Part shown: in pieces, positions 1 through 8,744 of the stretch | Position numbering within the stretch: the first letter of the stretch is position 1 | Layout of the letters: each line of letters starts with the position of its first letter | Assembly: GCF_000368925.1 (NCBI RefSeq) | Contig: NZ_KB849756.1 | Location: 280,823 to 344,822 of the forward strand | Source of the DNA: Acinetobacter bereziniae LMG 1003 = CIP 70.12 | Lineage (GTDB): Bacteria; Pseudomonadota; Gammaproteobacteria; Pseudomonadales; Moraxellaceae | Direction of reading: 5' to 3' | Length of the DNA: 64,000 nucleotides | The notes under the pieces: generated by a model | Databases searched by the model: none | What the model was told of the DNA's origin: nothing | What the model saw: the letters and a program-made list of their open reading frames with translations, nothing else | Translations under genes and position numbers: made by a program

Positions 1-149
1 GAACCACTATTTGGTGGAGTTTCTGTAGAGCCATTATTCGAACCGCCCGAACCATTCTCTGGAGGTGTTTCTATAGATCCATTGTTGGAGCCATCTGAAC
101 CACTATTTGGTGGAGTTTCTGTAGAGCCATTATTTGAACCGCCCGAACC
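1..149 (-). repeat. 48-bp tandem repeats inside the lipoprotein gene
   Basis: Three full 48-bp units (102-149, 54-101, 6-53) and the beginning of a fourth at the edge. Each encodes 16 residues of the form G-S-(G/D)-G-S-N-N-G-S-(T/I)-E-T-P-P followed by N-S or E-N. Units one and three are nearly identical in DNA while unit two differs, suggesting a 96-bp higher-order duplication. Unit length is a multiple of three, so copy-number change keeps the frame. Confidence 0.85.
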
Positions 150-323
150 ATTATCTGGTATTTCTGGTGTACCATCTCCAGGCAGTTCATTTGTACCATC
201 TCCTGGATTTTGTGGCAGATTTGATGGCTGATCATTTACAGAATGGCTTTCCCCTCCACCCCCACATGCAATCAACATTGCTGAAAGCGTACAAATTGTT
301 AAATATTTAAACCTTAAGTGCAT
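1..323 (-). CDS. Repeat-containing lipoprotein, N-terminal part (partial)
   Basis: First 107 codons of a reverse-strand gene whose remainder lies beyond the window edge. ATG at 323 is preceded by GGGGA about nine bases upstream. Residues 1-20 form a type II signal peptide: basic start, hydrophobic core and lipobox L-I-A-C with Cys20 as the expected lipidated residue, followed by four glycines. After that the chain is low-complexity, rich in Pro, Gly, Asn, Ser and Glu, and from about residue 58 becomes 16-residue repeats, probably a spacer holding an unseen C-terminal domain away from the membrane. The function of that domain cannot be judged here. Lipoprotein call is strong; anything more is unknown. 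Confidence 0.75.
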   Translation of the reverse strand, partial: MHLRFKYLTICTLSAMLIACGGGGESHSVNDQPSNLPQNPGDGTNELPGDGTPEIPDNGSGGSNNGSTETPPNSGSDGSNNGSIETPPENGSGGSNNGSTETPPNSG

Positions 324-629
324 CACAGATCTTCCCCAATATTTATAACGACTTATCTCTATCCATGTTTTTTGAGACAAAATTGAAATATTATTTAATT
401 TCAATAACTTAAATATAACACACCAATTTAAATTTCATCATTTTTTTATCATTAACCGACGAAAAACCTATCACAACAGCAAAAGACGATTGTGCTTGTC
501 ATCTAGAGTAGTGATTAATCTGAATAGAATACAATTAAGTTTATAATTTTAGTCATCGTTATATTGGCTTTACTACAAGCTTAATCAACGATCAAGTAAG
601 GCAATAATAATCAACCATTTTTTATTATA
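324..629. other. Intergenic, upstream of the lipoprotein gene
   Basis: AT-rich spacer between the lipoprotein start and the end of the histidine phosphatase gene, both on the reverse strand. It should hold the lipoprotein promoter. I see no ORF with a convincing start and no clear -35/-10 pair or strong terminator. Confidence 0.5.
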
Positions 630-1358
630 TTATTGTTGAAAATCACGTATCAATAATTCACCTCTTTCGCCACGCCAAATCCATTTTAAATGGCTATCCA
701 CAAAGCGCTCTCCCTCAAACCAAACAAACAACCCTTCCATCATTTCAGGCCAATCACTTTGATCAATTTGAGTACGTTTCGAAATCACAGCAATAATTGC
801 AGCAAGAATCGTGTCATGGCTTACAGCTAAACTAATACCATTGCTTACTGTTGGATGTGTTTCATAAATCAATTCAAGCACATCAACTACCCCACGAATT
901 GGATGTTTCATTCCCGGTAGCGCATTATTCACAAAACTATTAATAAAACCGAGTGCACCTTGCTTACGAAAGTATGGCGCAGCTTGCTTAATATCCAGCA
1001 CGAAACTCCCGGGCTCAACCAATAAACCTTTTTCGATAATTTCAATATGATGGGTATTGGGTTGCGGTGAAACACCATCTGCACCCTGAATCATCAAAGC
1101 TGCAGTATCTACACAACGTTGAATCGGACTTGAAATACAATGCTGAATCACACGATCTGTATGATCTATTAAATAAGAGCCCCAAGCATGCGCTAAGTCA
1201 CGCCCCTGAGTTGTTAATTGTAAATCATAGCCAGCCAAGCCCTGTCCATTGACAACCTCACGAATTGAATGACGTGTAAACAAAGTCACGGGGGTCTGCG
1301 CATCTGGCAATAAATCTATTGCTTTCAGCATACTTTTCGGCAATAAATCTAACGCCAT
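630..1358 (-). CDS. Histidine phosphatase family protein
   Basis: 242 residues with the layout of the phosphoglycerate-mutase-like (histidine phosphatase) superfamily. The N-terminal motif reads F-T-R-H-S-I-R, matching the R-H-G type catalytic loop with Ser for Gly; the second histidine lies in L-A-V-S-H-D-T near residue 180. The middle contains an S-S-P-x-x-R-C motif, as in these enzymes. No signal peptide is evident, so it is probably cytoplasmic. The substrate cannot be inferred. It lies 87 bases downstream of cysQ on the same strand and may share its transcript; an internal Met10 is an alternative start. Confidence 0.75.
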   Translation of the reverse strand: MALDLLPKSMLKAIDLLPDAQTPVTLFTRHSIREVVNGQGLAGYDLQLTTQGRDLAHAWGSYLIDHTDRVIQHCISSPIQRCVDTAALMIQGADGVSPQPNTHHIEIIEKGLLVEPGSFVLDIKQAAPYFRKQGALGFINSFVNNALPGMKHPIRGVVDVLELIYETHPTVSNGISLAVSHDTILAAIIAVISKRTQIDQSDWPEMMEGLFVWFEGERFVDSHLKWIWRGERGELLIRDFQQ

Positions 1359-1445
1359 ATCGACTCAAAACTCTTTTTATACAGGTTTACTATAACATAA
1401 CTAACAAAGCGTTAAATCATCTATAAAATAGATATCTATATCATC

Positions 1446-2297
1446 TTAAAAGCTAACATTACCGAGCGCATCTAAAGCGATTTGTTTGGTTTCTTCGTCA
1501 CGAAATGCAATAAAACCTTCATTTAATACAGTACTTCGTTGATTATAAGTAAACGGTACTGCCGCTAAGCTGACCAATCCACCACCAATACTTTCAAGCA
1601 AGCCTTGCCCTGCACTAGTGTCCCATTCCGAAGTTGGATGGAAGCGCGGATAAATATCAATTTCGCCTTCCAGCATCATACAAAATTTATAAGCACTGCC
1701 CGCTTCACGCTTAATAACAGGCGACTCTTGTTCTATATAATCAATATACTGCTGATATTTAGGATTTTTACTGCTATGGCTTAAACCAATTTGGATTGCA
1801 TCTTCTTCAACTTCTTTAAACTTGCAATAACGCTCCCATGTTCCCTGAGTAAATGAATACTTATATGGAAGTTCCGTTAAGTAACCTAAATACATAACTT
1901 GTTCAGTCGGCACAGCAATGATGGAAAATATGGTTTGATGATTTTGAATAAGACTTAAATTGATGGTGAACTCATCACGTTCATGAATAAATTCTTTGGT
2001 TCCGTCTAAAGGGTCTAGCATCCAGCACACATGCCAAGCATGACGTTCTGAATAGTCACTTTCTTCAGACAACACAGGAATTTCGGGCGTAACTTGTGCC
2101 AATTGTTCAATTAAATAAGCATTAACTTTTAAATCAGCTTGGGTTACTGGAGACTGATCATCCTTTTGATCAATATTAAATGCTCGCCCAGCACAATAGT
2201 TTTGGTATTCCTCAAGTAAAATTTGACTTGCTTTGGCCAAAACAGGAACCAATTTTGAAATTTGGTCATCTTGTGGTGCTTGAGTAGTGATAAACAT
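1446..2297 (-). CDS. cysQ: 3'(2'),5'-bisphosphate nucleotidase CysQ
   Basis: 283 residues, the usual length for CysQ/inositol monophosphatase-fold enzymes. CysQ removes a phosphate from 3'-phosphoadenosine 5'-phosphate, recycling the by-product of sulfate assimilation. Metal-binding motifs are visible: E-E-S around residue 79, D-P-L-D-G-T-K-E-F (the CysQ form of the IMPase signature) near residue 95, and E-W-D-T-S-A-G near residue 225. The ATG at 2297 has AGG eight bases upstream. Followed on the same strand by the histidine phosphatase gene. Other IMPase-fold functions are possible, but the K-E-F extension favours CysQ. Confidence 0.92.
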   Translation of the reverse strand: MFITTQAPQDDQISKLVPVLAKASQILLEEYQNYCAGRAFNIDQKDDQSPVTQADLKVNAYLIEQLAQVTPEIPVLSEESDYSERHAWHVCWMLDPLDGTKEFIHERDEFTINLSLIQNHQTIFSIIAVPTEQVMYLGYLTELPYKYSFTQGTWERYCKFKEVEEDAIQIGLSHSSKNPKYQQYIDYIEQESPVIKREAGSAYKFCMMLEGEIDIYPRFHPTSEWDTSAGQGLLESIGGGLVSLAAVPFTYNQRSTVLNEGFIAFRDEETKQIALDALGNVSF

Positions 2298-2801
2298 TGA
2301 TCTGACCTGTAGGATGTCTGATTTTTGTGCTTAAGCCTATCATTTTTTTATGTTGAGTGCATGAAAACAGTAGCTTTTAAACAATTAATTGTACTTTAAA
2401 GAGATGATATGCTTTTGAATATCATCATAGACTTTTACGTATTTATTTAATTGACTAGACTAAGCTGTCTCTAAAAACTTGAAAAATTATATTCTTACCA
2501 AACCAATGATCTTTCAAAATAGATTGATAAAAACACAATAAGCTTCTTTCATAAGTCGTTTTTAATACCATAAATCAACATTAAAGCCCCTGCACCTTAA
2601 CCTTCTCCCGAAGGGAGAAGGTACTTTCAATCCCCCATATGATTCGGACCACATGATCATTTTTTTGACTCATAAAATCGATCTAATATATTGTTTTATA
2701 TTTAATTTAACAGAGGAAAACCGTTCTTAATTATATTTGAATTCACCAGCAATAAGTGACTATATACTTCATTCATGAAAGAAAGGTCCTTGAGCGCCTC
2801 A
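2298..2801. other. Intergenic, no gene seen
   Basis: 504 bases between cysQ and a small orphan gene, AT-rich and stop-dense in all frames. The only clear structure is a GC-rich hairpin at 2600-2622. The cysQ promoter should lie at the left end. Confidence 0.5.
2600..2622. repeat. REP-like palindrome
   Basis: Perfect 10-bp stem (ACCTTCTCCC / GGGAGAAGGT) closing a three-base GAA loop, in otherwise AT-rich DNA. The CTCCC...GGGAG core resembles small palindromic intergenic repeats dispersed in many proteobacteria. No T tract follows, so it is not a standard terminator. Confidence 0.6.
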
Positions 2802-3056
2802 TTACTCATCCCCAATTAATTCTATTTCAGCCTTAATAAAGTATTCACGCAAATAATCATTCATCATAGTAGAAGCTTCAGATTCGCTCAATTCATCTAC
2901 GATCCAAAAAATGTATACATTTTTTTTGATGTGAATTATTTTTCTATTATATTTTACTATTCTCTGTAATTTATTATCTTTAACTTTAAAAGATTTATCA
3001 TGGGAATCTCCCAATAACTTGCATCCATTCCACGGTCCACCAATACAGATGTTCAT
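2802..3056 (-). CDS. Hypothetical protein, 84 aa
   Basis: 84 residues beginning M-N-I-C-I-G-G-P-W-N-G, with a central basic stretch, an aromatic Y-I-F-W segment and an acidic C-terminus. The G-G-P-W-(N/D)-G opening recurs in small uncharacterised proteins of phages and accessory islands, but no function is known to me. It stands alone, flanked by 504 and 809 bases of AT-rich non-coding DNA, and is more AT-rich than neighbouring core genes, which fits a transferred remnant. The ribosome-binding site is weak (TGGA). Confidence 0.55.
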   Translation of the reverse strand: MNICIGGPWNGCKLLGDSHDKSFKVKDNKLQRIVKYNRKIIHIKKNVYIFWIVDELSESEASTMMNDYLREYFIKAEIELIGDE

Positions 3057-3865
3057 TTTAATCCATTTTAGCTAAAAATTTGTCTAAATTAAAAATGGTC
3101 TACATAACAAAATAACATGTACCATCACACAAAAAACTCCAGTAAAGGAGATAGAAAACACATTAGCAGTCTCTAAGAAGGATTTTCTATTCAAAATACT
3201 TTTATCACATTGGCAGAATATGACTATTTCAATTTTTTTCTTTTAAATCAATATTTAAAATTAGTTTATCTAAATAAACTATTTAACTGATATTTTAATT
3301 TCAAAGACAAAAATACCCAGTGATGAAGCAAGTTAGTATATGAAATTTAAAAATTGTATGGATTGATCCTAAACAATAGAGTGGACAGTCGATCAATGTT
3401 CATTTTTTAACACATTTCTGTGTTTACATTGAAATTCAAGTCTTAATCGAAGCTTATGTCCAAATATCTAAACCTTAGACTTCTCCATTAAAAAGACAGC
3501 AATATTGAAAGGCTATTTTCTCTTTGACGACATATGCACAGACACCAATAAGCGATCACGAACAATGATGATTTCAAATCTATCTCTATCATCTCTATCT
3601 CTGTTTTTCCATTGTTAGATTTTAACCAACGTTTAGTGAATCCCATGATTTAAGAATTCAAATCTCTTATACTTGGTTGTCATGAGATTTGTTTTTAAAT
3701 ATATGTACACATATGTACATAATTTTTCTTCAAACATACATAACTTTATACGGCTTTAAAAATTTTTAAATCTCTTTAATCCTGAATTATAGAGTTAAAA
3801 AATTTAGTATTTTTACATATTATGATGAGCTTTGATGTACTTTAAAAATCTTAGGAGTTTCTTGA
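3057..3865. other. AT-rich intergenic stretch
   Basis: 809 bases without a convincing gene, between the orphan gene and the yrfG-like gene. It contains an inverted repeat CAAATCTC/GAGATTTG (3659-3666, 3684-3691) followed by TTTTT, which could be a weak forward terminator, the palindrome at 3703-3720, and a short run of CTAT/CTCT repeats near 3584-3605. It may be decayed accessory DNA; no homologous reading frame is recognisable. Confidence 0.45.
3703..3720. promoter_or_regulatory. Palindromic operator-like site
   Basis: ATGTACA and TGTACAT arms separated by four bases, 146 bases upstream of the phosphatase gene. The dyad has the size of a dimeric regulator site. No regulator is identifiable and the site could be chance in AT-rich DNA. 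Confidence 0.25.
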
Positions 3866-4561
3866 ATGCAAAAACCGATCATCTTTTTTGACATGGACGG
3901 TACGCTCCTCGATTTGGCTTTTGACGATCTCATCTGGAACACCAAACTCCCTGAGCGTCACGCACAAACACATCAATGTAGTTTAGAGCAGAGCCAAAAC
4001 ACCCTGAATACATTTTATCAGCAACATAATCACACACTGTGTTGGTATTCTTCAAAATACTGGTCGGAAAAAGTGGGCGTAGATGTTTTAAAATTACAAT
4101 ATGAATATAAAGACAAAATTGCAACTCGACCAGGTTGCTTTGAACTACTGAAACAATTAAAAGCACAAGGTTATCGTTGCTGGCTACTTACCAATGCAGA
4201 TTGCGCAGGATTGCAGCTTAAACTTGAAAATATCGACCTAAGCCCTTATTTTGAAGTGATGATCAGTAGTGAAGAAATTGGATATTCCAAAGAGTTTGTC
4301 GAATTCTGGGAAATTCTTCAGCAGAAATATCCTTTTGATCCTCAAAATGCTTGTTTGGTTGACGATACTACTCCTGTACTCAAAGGTGCTGAGAAATTTG
4401 GTATACAACATTTGATTACGATTACTCAACCATCAAGTGGTCGTGCAGCACGTCATGTCCTTGAGTTGGAATACCCTGCAATTCATCATTTAACTGAGCT
4501 TTTACCATTACTCACCAAGTTAAACTTAGAAAATAAGGATGTCGATGTCAAAACAGCCTGA
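3866..4561 (+). CDS. yrfG: HAD-family nucleotidase, YrfG-like (GMP/IMP nucleotidase)
   Basis: 231 residues of the HAD superfamily. Motif I is F-F-D-M-D-G-T (Asp9 nucleophile, Asp11), motif II is L-L-T-N-A near residue 110, motif III Lys lies around S-K-E, and motif IV is V-D-D-T near residue 155. YrfG of E. coli dephosphorylates GMP and IMP and sits immediately before hslR, as this gene does, which supports the assignment. Its last bases overlap the hslR start, implying translational coupling. Substrate is inferred from family and synteny. Confidence 0.82.
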   Translation: MQKPIIFFDMDGTLLDLAFDDLIWNTKLPERHAQTHQCSLEQSQNTLNTFYQQHNHTLCWYSSKYWSEKVGVDVLKLQYEYKDKIATRPGCFELLKQLKAQGYRCWLLTNADCAGLQLKLENIDLSPYFEVMISSEEIGYSKEFVEFWEILQQKYPFDPQNACLVDDTTPVLKGAEKFGIQHLITITQPSSGRAARHVLELEYPAIHHLTELLPLLTKLNLENKDVDVKTA

Positions 4562-4985
4562 GAAACAACAACTTGAAACAATGCGTGTAGACAAGTGGCT
4601 TTGGGCTGCACGTTTCTTTAAAACACGCTCGATTGCCAAAGATGCAATTGAAGGCGGCAAAGTTCATCACAATAATGAGCGTGTCAAAGTTTCTAAAGAA
4701 ATTCGTGTGGGCATGGAATTAACCATACAGCAAGGATTTGATCGAAAAACAGTGGTGATCAAAGCATTGTCTGCAATTCGTGGCGGTGCGCCTATTGCAC
4801 AACAACTATATGAAGAAACAGAAGTCAGTGTGGCACGTAGAGAGTTGATTTCAACCCAAAGAAAATTGCATAATCTAGCGCGACCTGATCATCGACCGAG
4901 TAAAAAAGATCGACGACAAATAAGCAAATTTAAGCAAGAAAATGATCAGCAATTTGACCAATCTTGGTCCTATGATGATGACTGA
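4545..4985 (+). CDS. hslR: Ribosome-associated heat shock protein Hsp15
   Basis: 146 residues with an N-terminal S4 RNA-binding domain (M-R-V-D-K-W-L-W-A-A-R-F-F-K-T-R) and a basic tail with K-K-D-R-R, typical of HslR. The protein rescues stalled 50S subunits that carry a nascent chain after heat shock. Two in-frame ATGs exist at 4539 and 4545. The AAGGA at 4534-4539 leaves proper spacing only for 4545, so that start is preferred. It overlaps the phosphatase gene by 17 bases. The usual third partner hslO is absent here. Confidence 0.92.
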   Translation: MSKQPEKQQLETMRVDKWLWAARFFKTRSIAKDAIEGGKVHHNNERVKVSKEIRVGMELTIQQGFDRKTVVIKALSAIRGGAPIAQQLYEETEVSVARRELISTQRKLHNLARPDHRPSKKDRRQISKFKQENDQQFDQSWSYDDD

Positions 4986-4999
4986 ATTCGTTTAAGTTA

Positions 5000-5030
5000 A
5001 GTACGACAAAATATGTCGTACTACTGTTTT
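5000..5030 (+). terminator. Rho-independent terminator after hslR
   Basis: Nine-base perfect stem AGTACGACA/TGTCGTACT with a five-base loop (5000-5022), followed by ACTGTTTT. It separates hslR from recA, so recA should have its own promoter in 5031-5144. Confidence 0.65.
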
Positions 5031-5144
5031 TAAAGATAGAACCATTTTTAATTTTCTGTCACTATTACTCCTGTGGACGAAAGATCAAATTTAATGACAT
5101 CCACTTAAGATATTAGTGATATTACATCGTTTGAGGTTTACGAG

Positions 5145-6188
5145 ATGGATGATAACAAAAGCAAGGCACTGAACGCGGCACTTAGCCAAATTGAAAAACA
5201 ATTTGGTAAAAATACAGTCATGCGTTTAGGGGATAATACTGTACAAGCTGTTGAAGCTGTTTCTACTGGCTCTTTAACACTTGATATTGCACTAGGAATC
5301 GGGGGCTTACCCAAAGGACGTATTGTTGAAATTTATGGTCCTGAATCTTCTGGTAAAACCACAATGACTTTACAGGCAATCGCACAATGCCAAAAAGCGG
5401 GTGGAACTTGTGCCTTTATTGATGCCGAACACGCTTTAGATCCACAATATGCCCGTAAACTTGGGGTTGATATTGATAATCTTTTAGTTTCACAGCCAGA
5501 TAATGGTGAACAGGCACTTGAAATTGCCGATATGCTTGTTCGCTCAGGTGCGATTGATCTGATCGTTGTCGACTCTGTAGCTGCATTGACTCCTAAAGCT
5601 GAAATTGAAGGCGAAATGGGTGACTCTCACATGGGTTTACAAGCACGTTTGATGAGCCAAGCATTGCGTAAAATCACTGGTAATGCAAAGCGTTCAAACT
5701 GTATGGTAATTTTCATTAACCAAATCCGTATGAAAATTGGTGTTATGTTTGGTAGCCCTGAGACCACAACTGGTGGTAATGCATTGAAGTTCTATGCTTC
5801 AGTACGTTTAGATATTCGTCGCATTGGTCAAGTCAAAGAAGGCGATGAGATCGTTGGTTCTGAAACCAAAGTGAAAGTTGTTAAAAATAAAATGGCTCCT
5901 CCTTTCCGTGAAGCGATTTTCCAAATCATGTATGGTAAAGGTGTTAATCACTTGGGTGAGTTGGTTGATCTTGCAGTTGCTCAAGAACTGGTTCAAAAAG
6001 CAGGTGCATGGTATTCTTACCAAGGCGATAAAATCGGTCAAGGTAAAAACAATGTCATTCGCCATTTAGAAGAAAATCCTCAACTGGCGCAAGATCTTGA
6101 TCGTATGATTCGTGAAAAGCTCTTAACTACAGCAAATGCTGCACCTGTTGAAGAGAAAGAAGAAGAACCTGACTTTTTAGATGTTTAA
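5145..6188 (+). CDS. recA: Recombinase RecA
   Basis: 347 residues, full-length RecA. It forms ATP-dependent filaments on single-stranded DNA, drives strand exchange and acts as co-protease in the damage response. Walker A G-P-E-S-S-G-K-T at 65-72, the L1/L2 DNA loops (M-G-D-S-H-M-G, F-G-S-P-E-T-T-T-G-G-N-A) and an acidic tail are all present. Acinetobacter lacks a typical LexA, and I see no canonical LexA box upstream; the 160-base leader between the hslR terminator and the ATG is where damage control should act. GAGG lies eight bases before the start. Ends at a strong terminator, so it is monocistronic. Confidence 0.98.
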   Translation: MDDNKSKALNAALSQIEKQFGKNTVMRLGDNTVQAVEAVSTGSLTLDIALGIGGLPKGRIVEIYGPESSGKTTMTLQAIAQCQKAGGTCAFIDAEHALDPQYARKLGVDIDNLLVSQPDNGEQALEIADMLVRSGAIDLIVVDSVAALTPKAEIEGEMGDSHMGLQARLMSQALRKITGNAKRSNCMVIFINQIRMKIGVMFGSPETTTGGNALKFYASVRLDIRRIGQVKEGDEIVGSETKVKVVKNKMAPPFREAIFQIMYGKGVNHLGELVDLAVAQELVQKAGAWYSYQGDKIGQGKNNVIRHLEENPQLAQDLDRMIREKLLTTANAAPVEEKEEEPDFLDV

Positions 6189-6217
6189 TCTGATCTATCA
6201 GTTCTTTATTTTTCCTA

Positions 6218-6241
6218 AGCGCCTTTCGAGGCGCTTTTTTA
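6218..6241 (+). terminator. Rho-independent terminator of recA
   Basis: Stem AGCGCCT/AGGCGCT closed by a TTCG tetraloop, followed directly by seven T residues, 30 bases after the recA stop. Confidence 0.92.
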
Positions 6242-6335
6242 TACAAATTATTGAATTGAAATTGATTGTGATTTCTAATAAATTTCAGTTATAACTGATT
6301 TAAAATGATATTCAACATCAAATACATTTATTCTT

Positions 6336-7184
6336 ATGCAGACAAATATTATAAGATTGGCTGAGTTTTTATTTTTTCAAGGTCCAAGAATTACTCAAGC
6401 AAAAATAGATCAACATTTTAAAAATAAGACGATTCTCATTACAGGTGCCAGTTTTGGAATTGGTGAAGCATGTGCGAAAGGTTTAGCACATACTGAATGT
6501 ACCCTGATTTTAGTTGCGCGAAGTACTGATAAACTTTTACAGCTAAAAAATGAATTAGAACGTGGTCACTGCCATGTTGAAATGGTCAGTGCAGATTTAT
6601 ATGAACTGGAAGCAGCTGAAAATATATTTCAAAGTCTGCAAAATAAAAATTTACACGTTGATATTCTGATTCATAATGCAGGTAAATCCATTCAACGCTC
6701 GATCTGGGAGAGTTTAGATCGACCTCAAGATATTGATCGCTGTATTGCAATTAATTACATCAACCCTGCTCAACTCACTCGTTTATTATTGCCAGACTTA
6801 AAACTGAAATGTGGGCAAATTTTGGTTGTTTCTACCATTAATGCCAAACTATTCGCTCCCCCACTTTGGTCAAGTTATCAAGCATCTAAAGTTGCTATGC
6901 AACAATGGATCCTTGCCATCCAACCCGAACTTGCTATTCAGCAAATTGATACTAGTATCATTTATTTACCATTGGTACGCACACGTATGATTTTGCCAAC
7001 CAAACACTATAATCACATGCCTGCAATGCAGGCACAAAGTGCAGCAAATGCAATTTTAGATAGCCTGATTGGACATAAACGGCAATGGCAGCCATGGTGG
7101 TTAATTTGGGCACAAGTTACATCAAGTCTATTCTCAAGACCAATTTATTATTTTTATCGCTTTATTCTTGGACGGAAAAAGTAA
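6336..7184 (+). CDS. SDR-family oxidoreductase
   Basis: 282 residues with a classical short-chain dehydrogenase Rossmann fold: cofactor motif T-G-A-S-F-G-I-G at 36-43, N-A-G at 114-116, and catalytic Ser166, Tyr181 and Lys185 (Y-Q-A-S-K). The C-terminus after residue about 245 is Trp-rich and hydrophobic (W-Q-P-W-W-L-I-W) and ends in basic residues, suggesting membrane association. The gene is followed one base later by an AMP-forming ligase gene, so the two probably work on the same acyl or lipid substrate. Cofactor and substrate are unknown. Confidence 0.85.
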   Translation: MQTNIIRLAEFLFFQGPRITQAKIDQHFKNKTILITGASFGIGEACAKGLAHTECTLILVARSTDKLLQLKNELERGHCHVEMVSADLYELEAAENIFQSLQNKNLHVDILIHNAGKSIQRSIWESLDRPQDIDRCIAINYINPAQLTRLLLPDLKLKCGQILVVSTINAKLFAPPLWSSYQASKVAMQQWILAIQPELAIQQIDTSIIYLPLVRTRMILPTKHYNHMPAMQAQSAANAILDSLIGHKRQWQPWWLIWAQVTSSLFSRPIYYFYRFILGRKK

Positions 7185-7185
7185 A

Positions 7186-8616
7186 ATGTCATGGCGATTC
7201 GTAATCAAATGGTGTCTTAGTCTGTTATTCAGTGTTATGAAACATGGTGTGCATCTATACAGTATTTTAGATGCGCAAACTCGAATTAATAAGAATAAAA
7301 CGGCATTGATTATCGATGGCGTAGAGGTGAGTTTTCAAGATTTAAAACATCGTACTGATCAACTTATTTGTGAATGGATAAAACCAGAATATCAAAGTCA
7401 ATTTCCAAATCAACTTGCACTCATGCTTGAACAAGATTTAGATAGCCTGGCTGCTTTATTTGCTTTAAGTCGTTTAGGCAAGGATATTGTGATCATTAAC
7501 CCCAATTTAATCGAACATAAACTTCAAACGCTGCTGGATCAGAAAAAATTTTATTTGATTAGGCATTTAGCGCGATTAAAAAAAATTAAAGTTCAGCATT
7601 ATTCAGATATTCCACCACAACACGACTCACAACATTTTCATATCAAACGCTATTTTTTTAACAAAATTAGTGTCTGTTCCTCAGGGTCTACGGGTATTCC
7701 TAAAGTAGCAACACGACATTCAAATCCACTACAATGCCTGCCTTTACTAGATCTCATGCTTAGACAATTAAAGTTCTTTAAAATTAAACGGATTTTTGTC
7801 ATGACACCGATCTGCCATGCTGCTGGCTTAACTGCAGGTTTAATGGCTTTAAGCTTTCATAAGACCGTCATCTTGCAAAATCGCTTTGATGTACAAAGTG
7901 CCTGTTTATGGATTAAACACTACCAAATTGATTGTCTAAACTTAGTACCCACAATCTTACATCGACTGATTAAGTCTCGCTCAATGCTCAGCTCGGTCCA
8001 GCATATCATTACAGGAAGTTCGCCTTTAAGTGCTCATTTGGTTCATCAAGTTCAACAACACTACCCTTACATTCAATTATTCAATCTATATGGAAGTTCA
8101 GAAACTGGGATTAATATGATCGCAACCCCTAAGGATTTAAAAACACATCCGGACAGTATTGGTAGAGCTATTCAAGGTGTAGAGTTAAAAATTACTGATC
8201 TATCAGGAGAAATTCTCGAACACGGTCAAATTGGTACTTTATGGAGTAAGTGTGCGTGGTCAATTACCCCTAATCAATGGATTGAATGTGGTGATTTAGC
8301 TGTCCGAGATTCGCAAGGGTATTATTATTTAAAAGGTCGACGTGATGATATGCTAATTTGTGGTGGTATCAATGTTTATCCAATTGACTTAGAAAATATT
8401 TTATACCAACACTCCCTCATAGAATATGCTCAAGCATATGCGGTAGATGATGTAGATCTAGGACAATGTTTAGCAGTTAAAATCATCCTTAAACAATATT
8501 TAGATCTCAATCAATTACAAGATTGGATCAGTCAAAAGGCACCACGATATTTACGACCAAAATCGATTTTTATCATCGATCAGATTGAATCAGACAGTAT
8601 TGGTAAGCCTATTTAG
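7186..8616 (+). CDS. AMP-binding acyl-CoA synthetase-like protein
   Basis: 476 residues of the ANL adenylating superfamily. The phosphate loop C-S-S-G-S-T-G-I-P-K lies near residue 165, the Y-G-S-S-E-T-G motif near 307, and the hinge region G-D-L-A-V-R-D followed by L-K-G-R-R-D-D-M-L-I-C-G-G near 385. The C-terminal domain is present but ends right after the G-K of the usual catalytic lysine motif, so the tail is short. A TTG at 7168 is in frame, but the ATG at 7186, one base after the SDR stop and behind GGA, is the better start. It would activate a carboxylic acid, probably a fatty acid, in partnership with the SDR. Confidence 0.82.
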   Translation: MSWRFVIKWCLSLLFSVMKHGVHLYSILDAQTRINKNKTALIIDGVEVSFQDLKHRTDQLICEWIKPEYQSQFPNQLALMLEQDLDSLAALFALSRLGKDIVIINPNLIEHKLQTLLDQKKFYLIRHLARLKKIKVQHYSDIPPQHDSQHFHIKRYFFNKISVCSSGSTGIPKVATRHSNPLQCLPLLDLMLRQLKFFKIKRIFVMTPICHAAGLTAGLMALSFHKTVILQNRFDVQSACLWIKHYQIDCLNLVPTILHRLIKSRSMLSSVQHIITGSSPLSAHLVHQVQQHYPYIQLFNLYGSSETGINMIATPKDLKTHPDSIGRAIQGVELKITDLSGEILEHGQIGTLWSKCAWSITPNQWIECGDLAVRDSQGYYYLKGRRDDMLICGGINVYPIDLENILYQHSLIEYAQAYAVDDVDLGQCLAVKIILKQYLDLNQLQDWISQKAPRYLRPKSIFIIDQIESDSIGKPI

Positions 8617-8744
8617 TAAATTGAATAATATGCCTGACATGACAGTTCACCTATTCATCTATCTGTACAGCTTATGCGCTGTTAAAACCCCAAATAGGCG
8701 CTACACTATGACAAATACCAACGAAAGTTATTGTTATTAAAGAT

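Noticed and set aside
3584..3605. Short CTAT/CTCT direct repeats, considered as a CRISPR or VNTR
   Set aside because: Units are six bases, imperfect and unspaced; only local low complexity.
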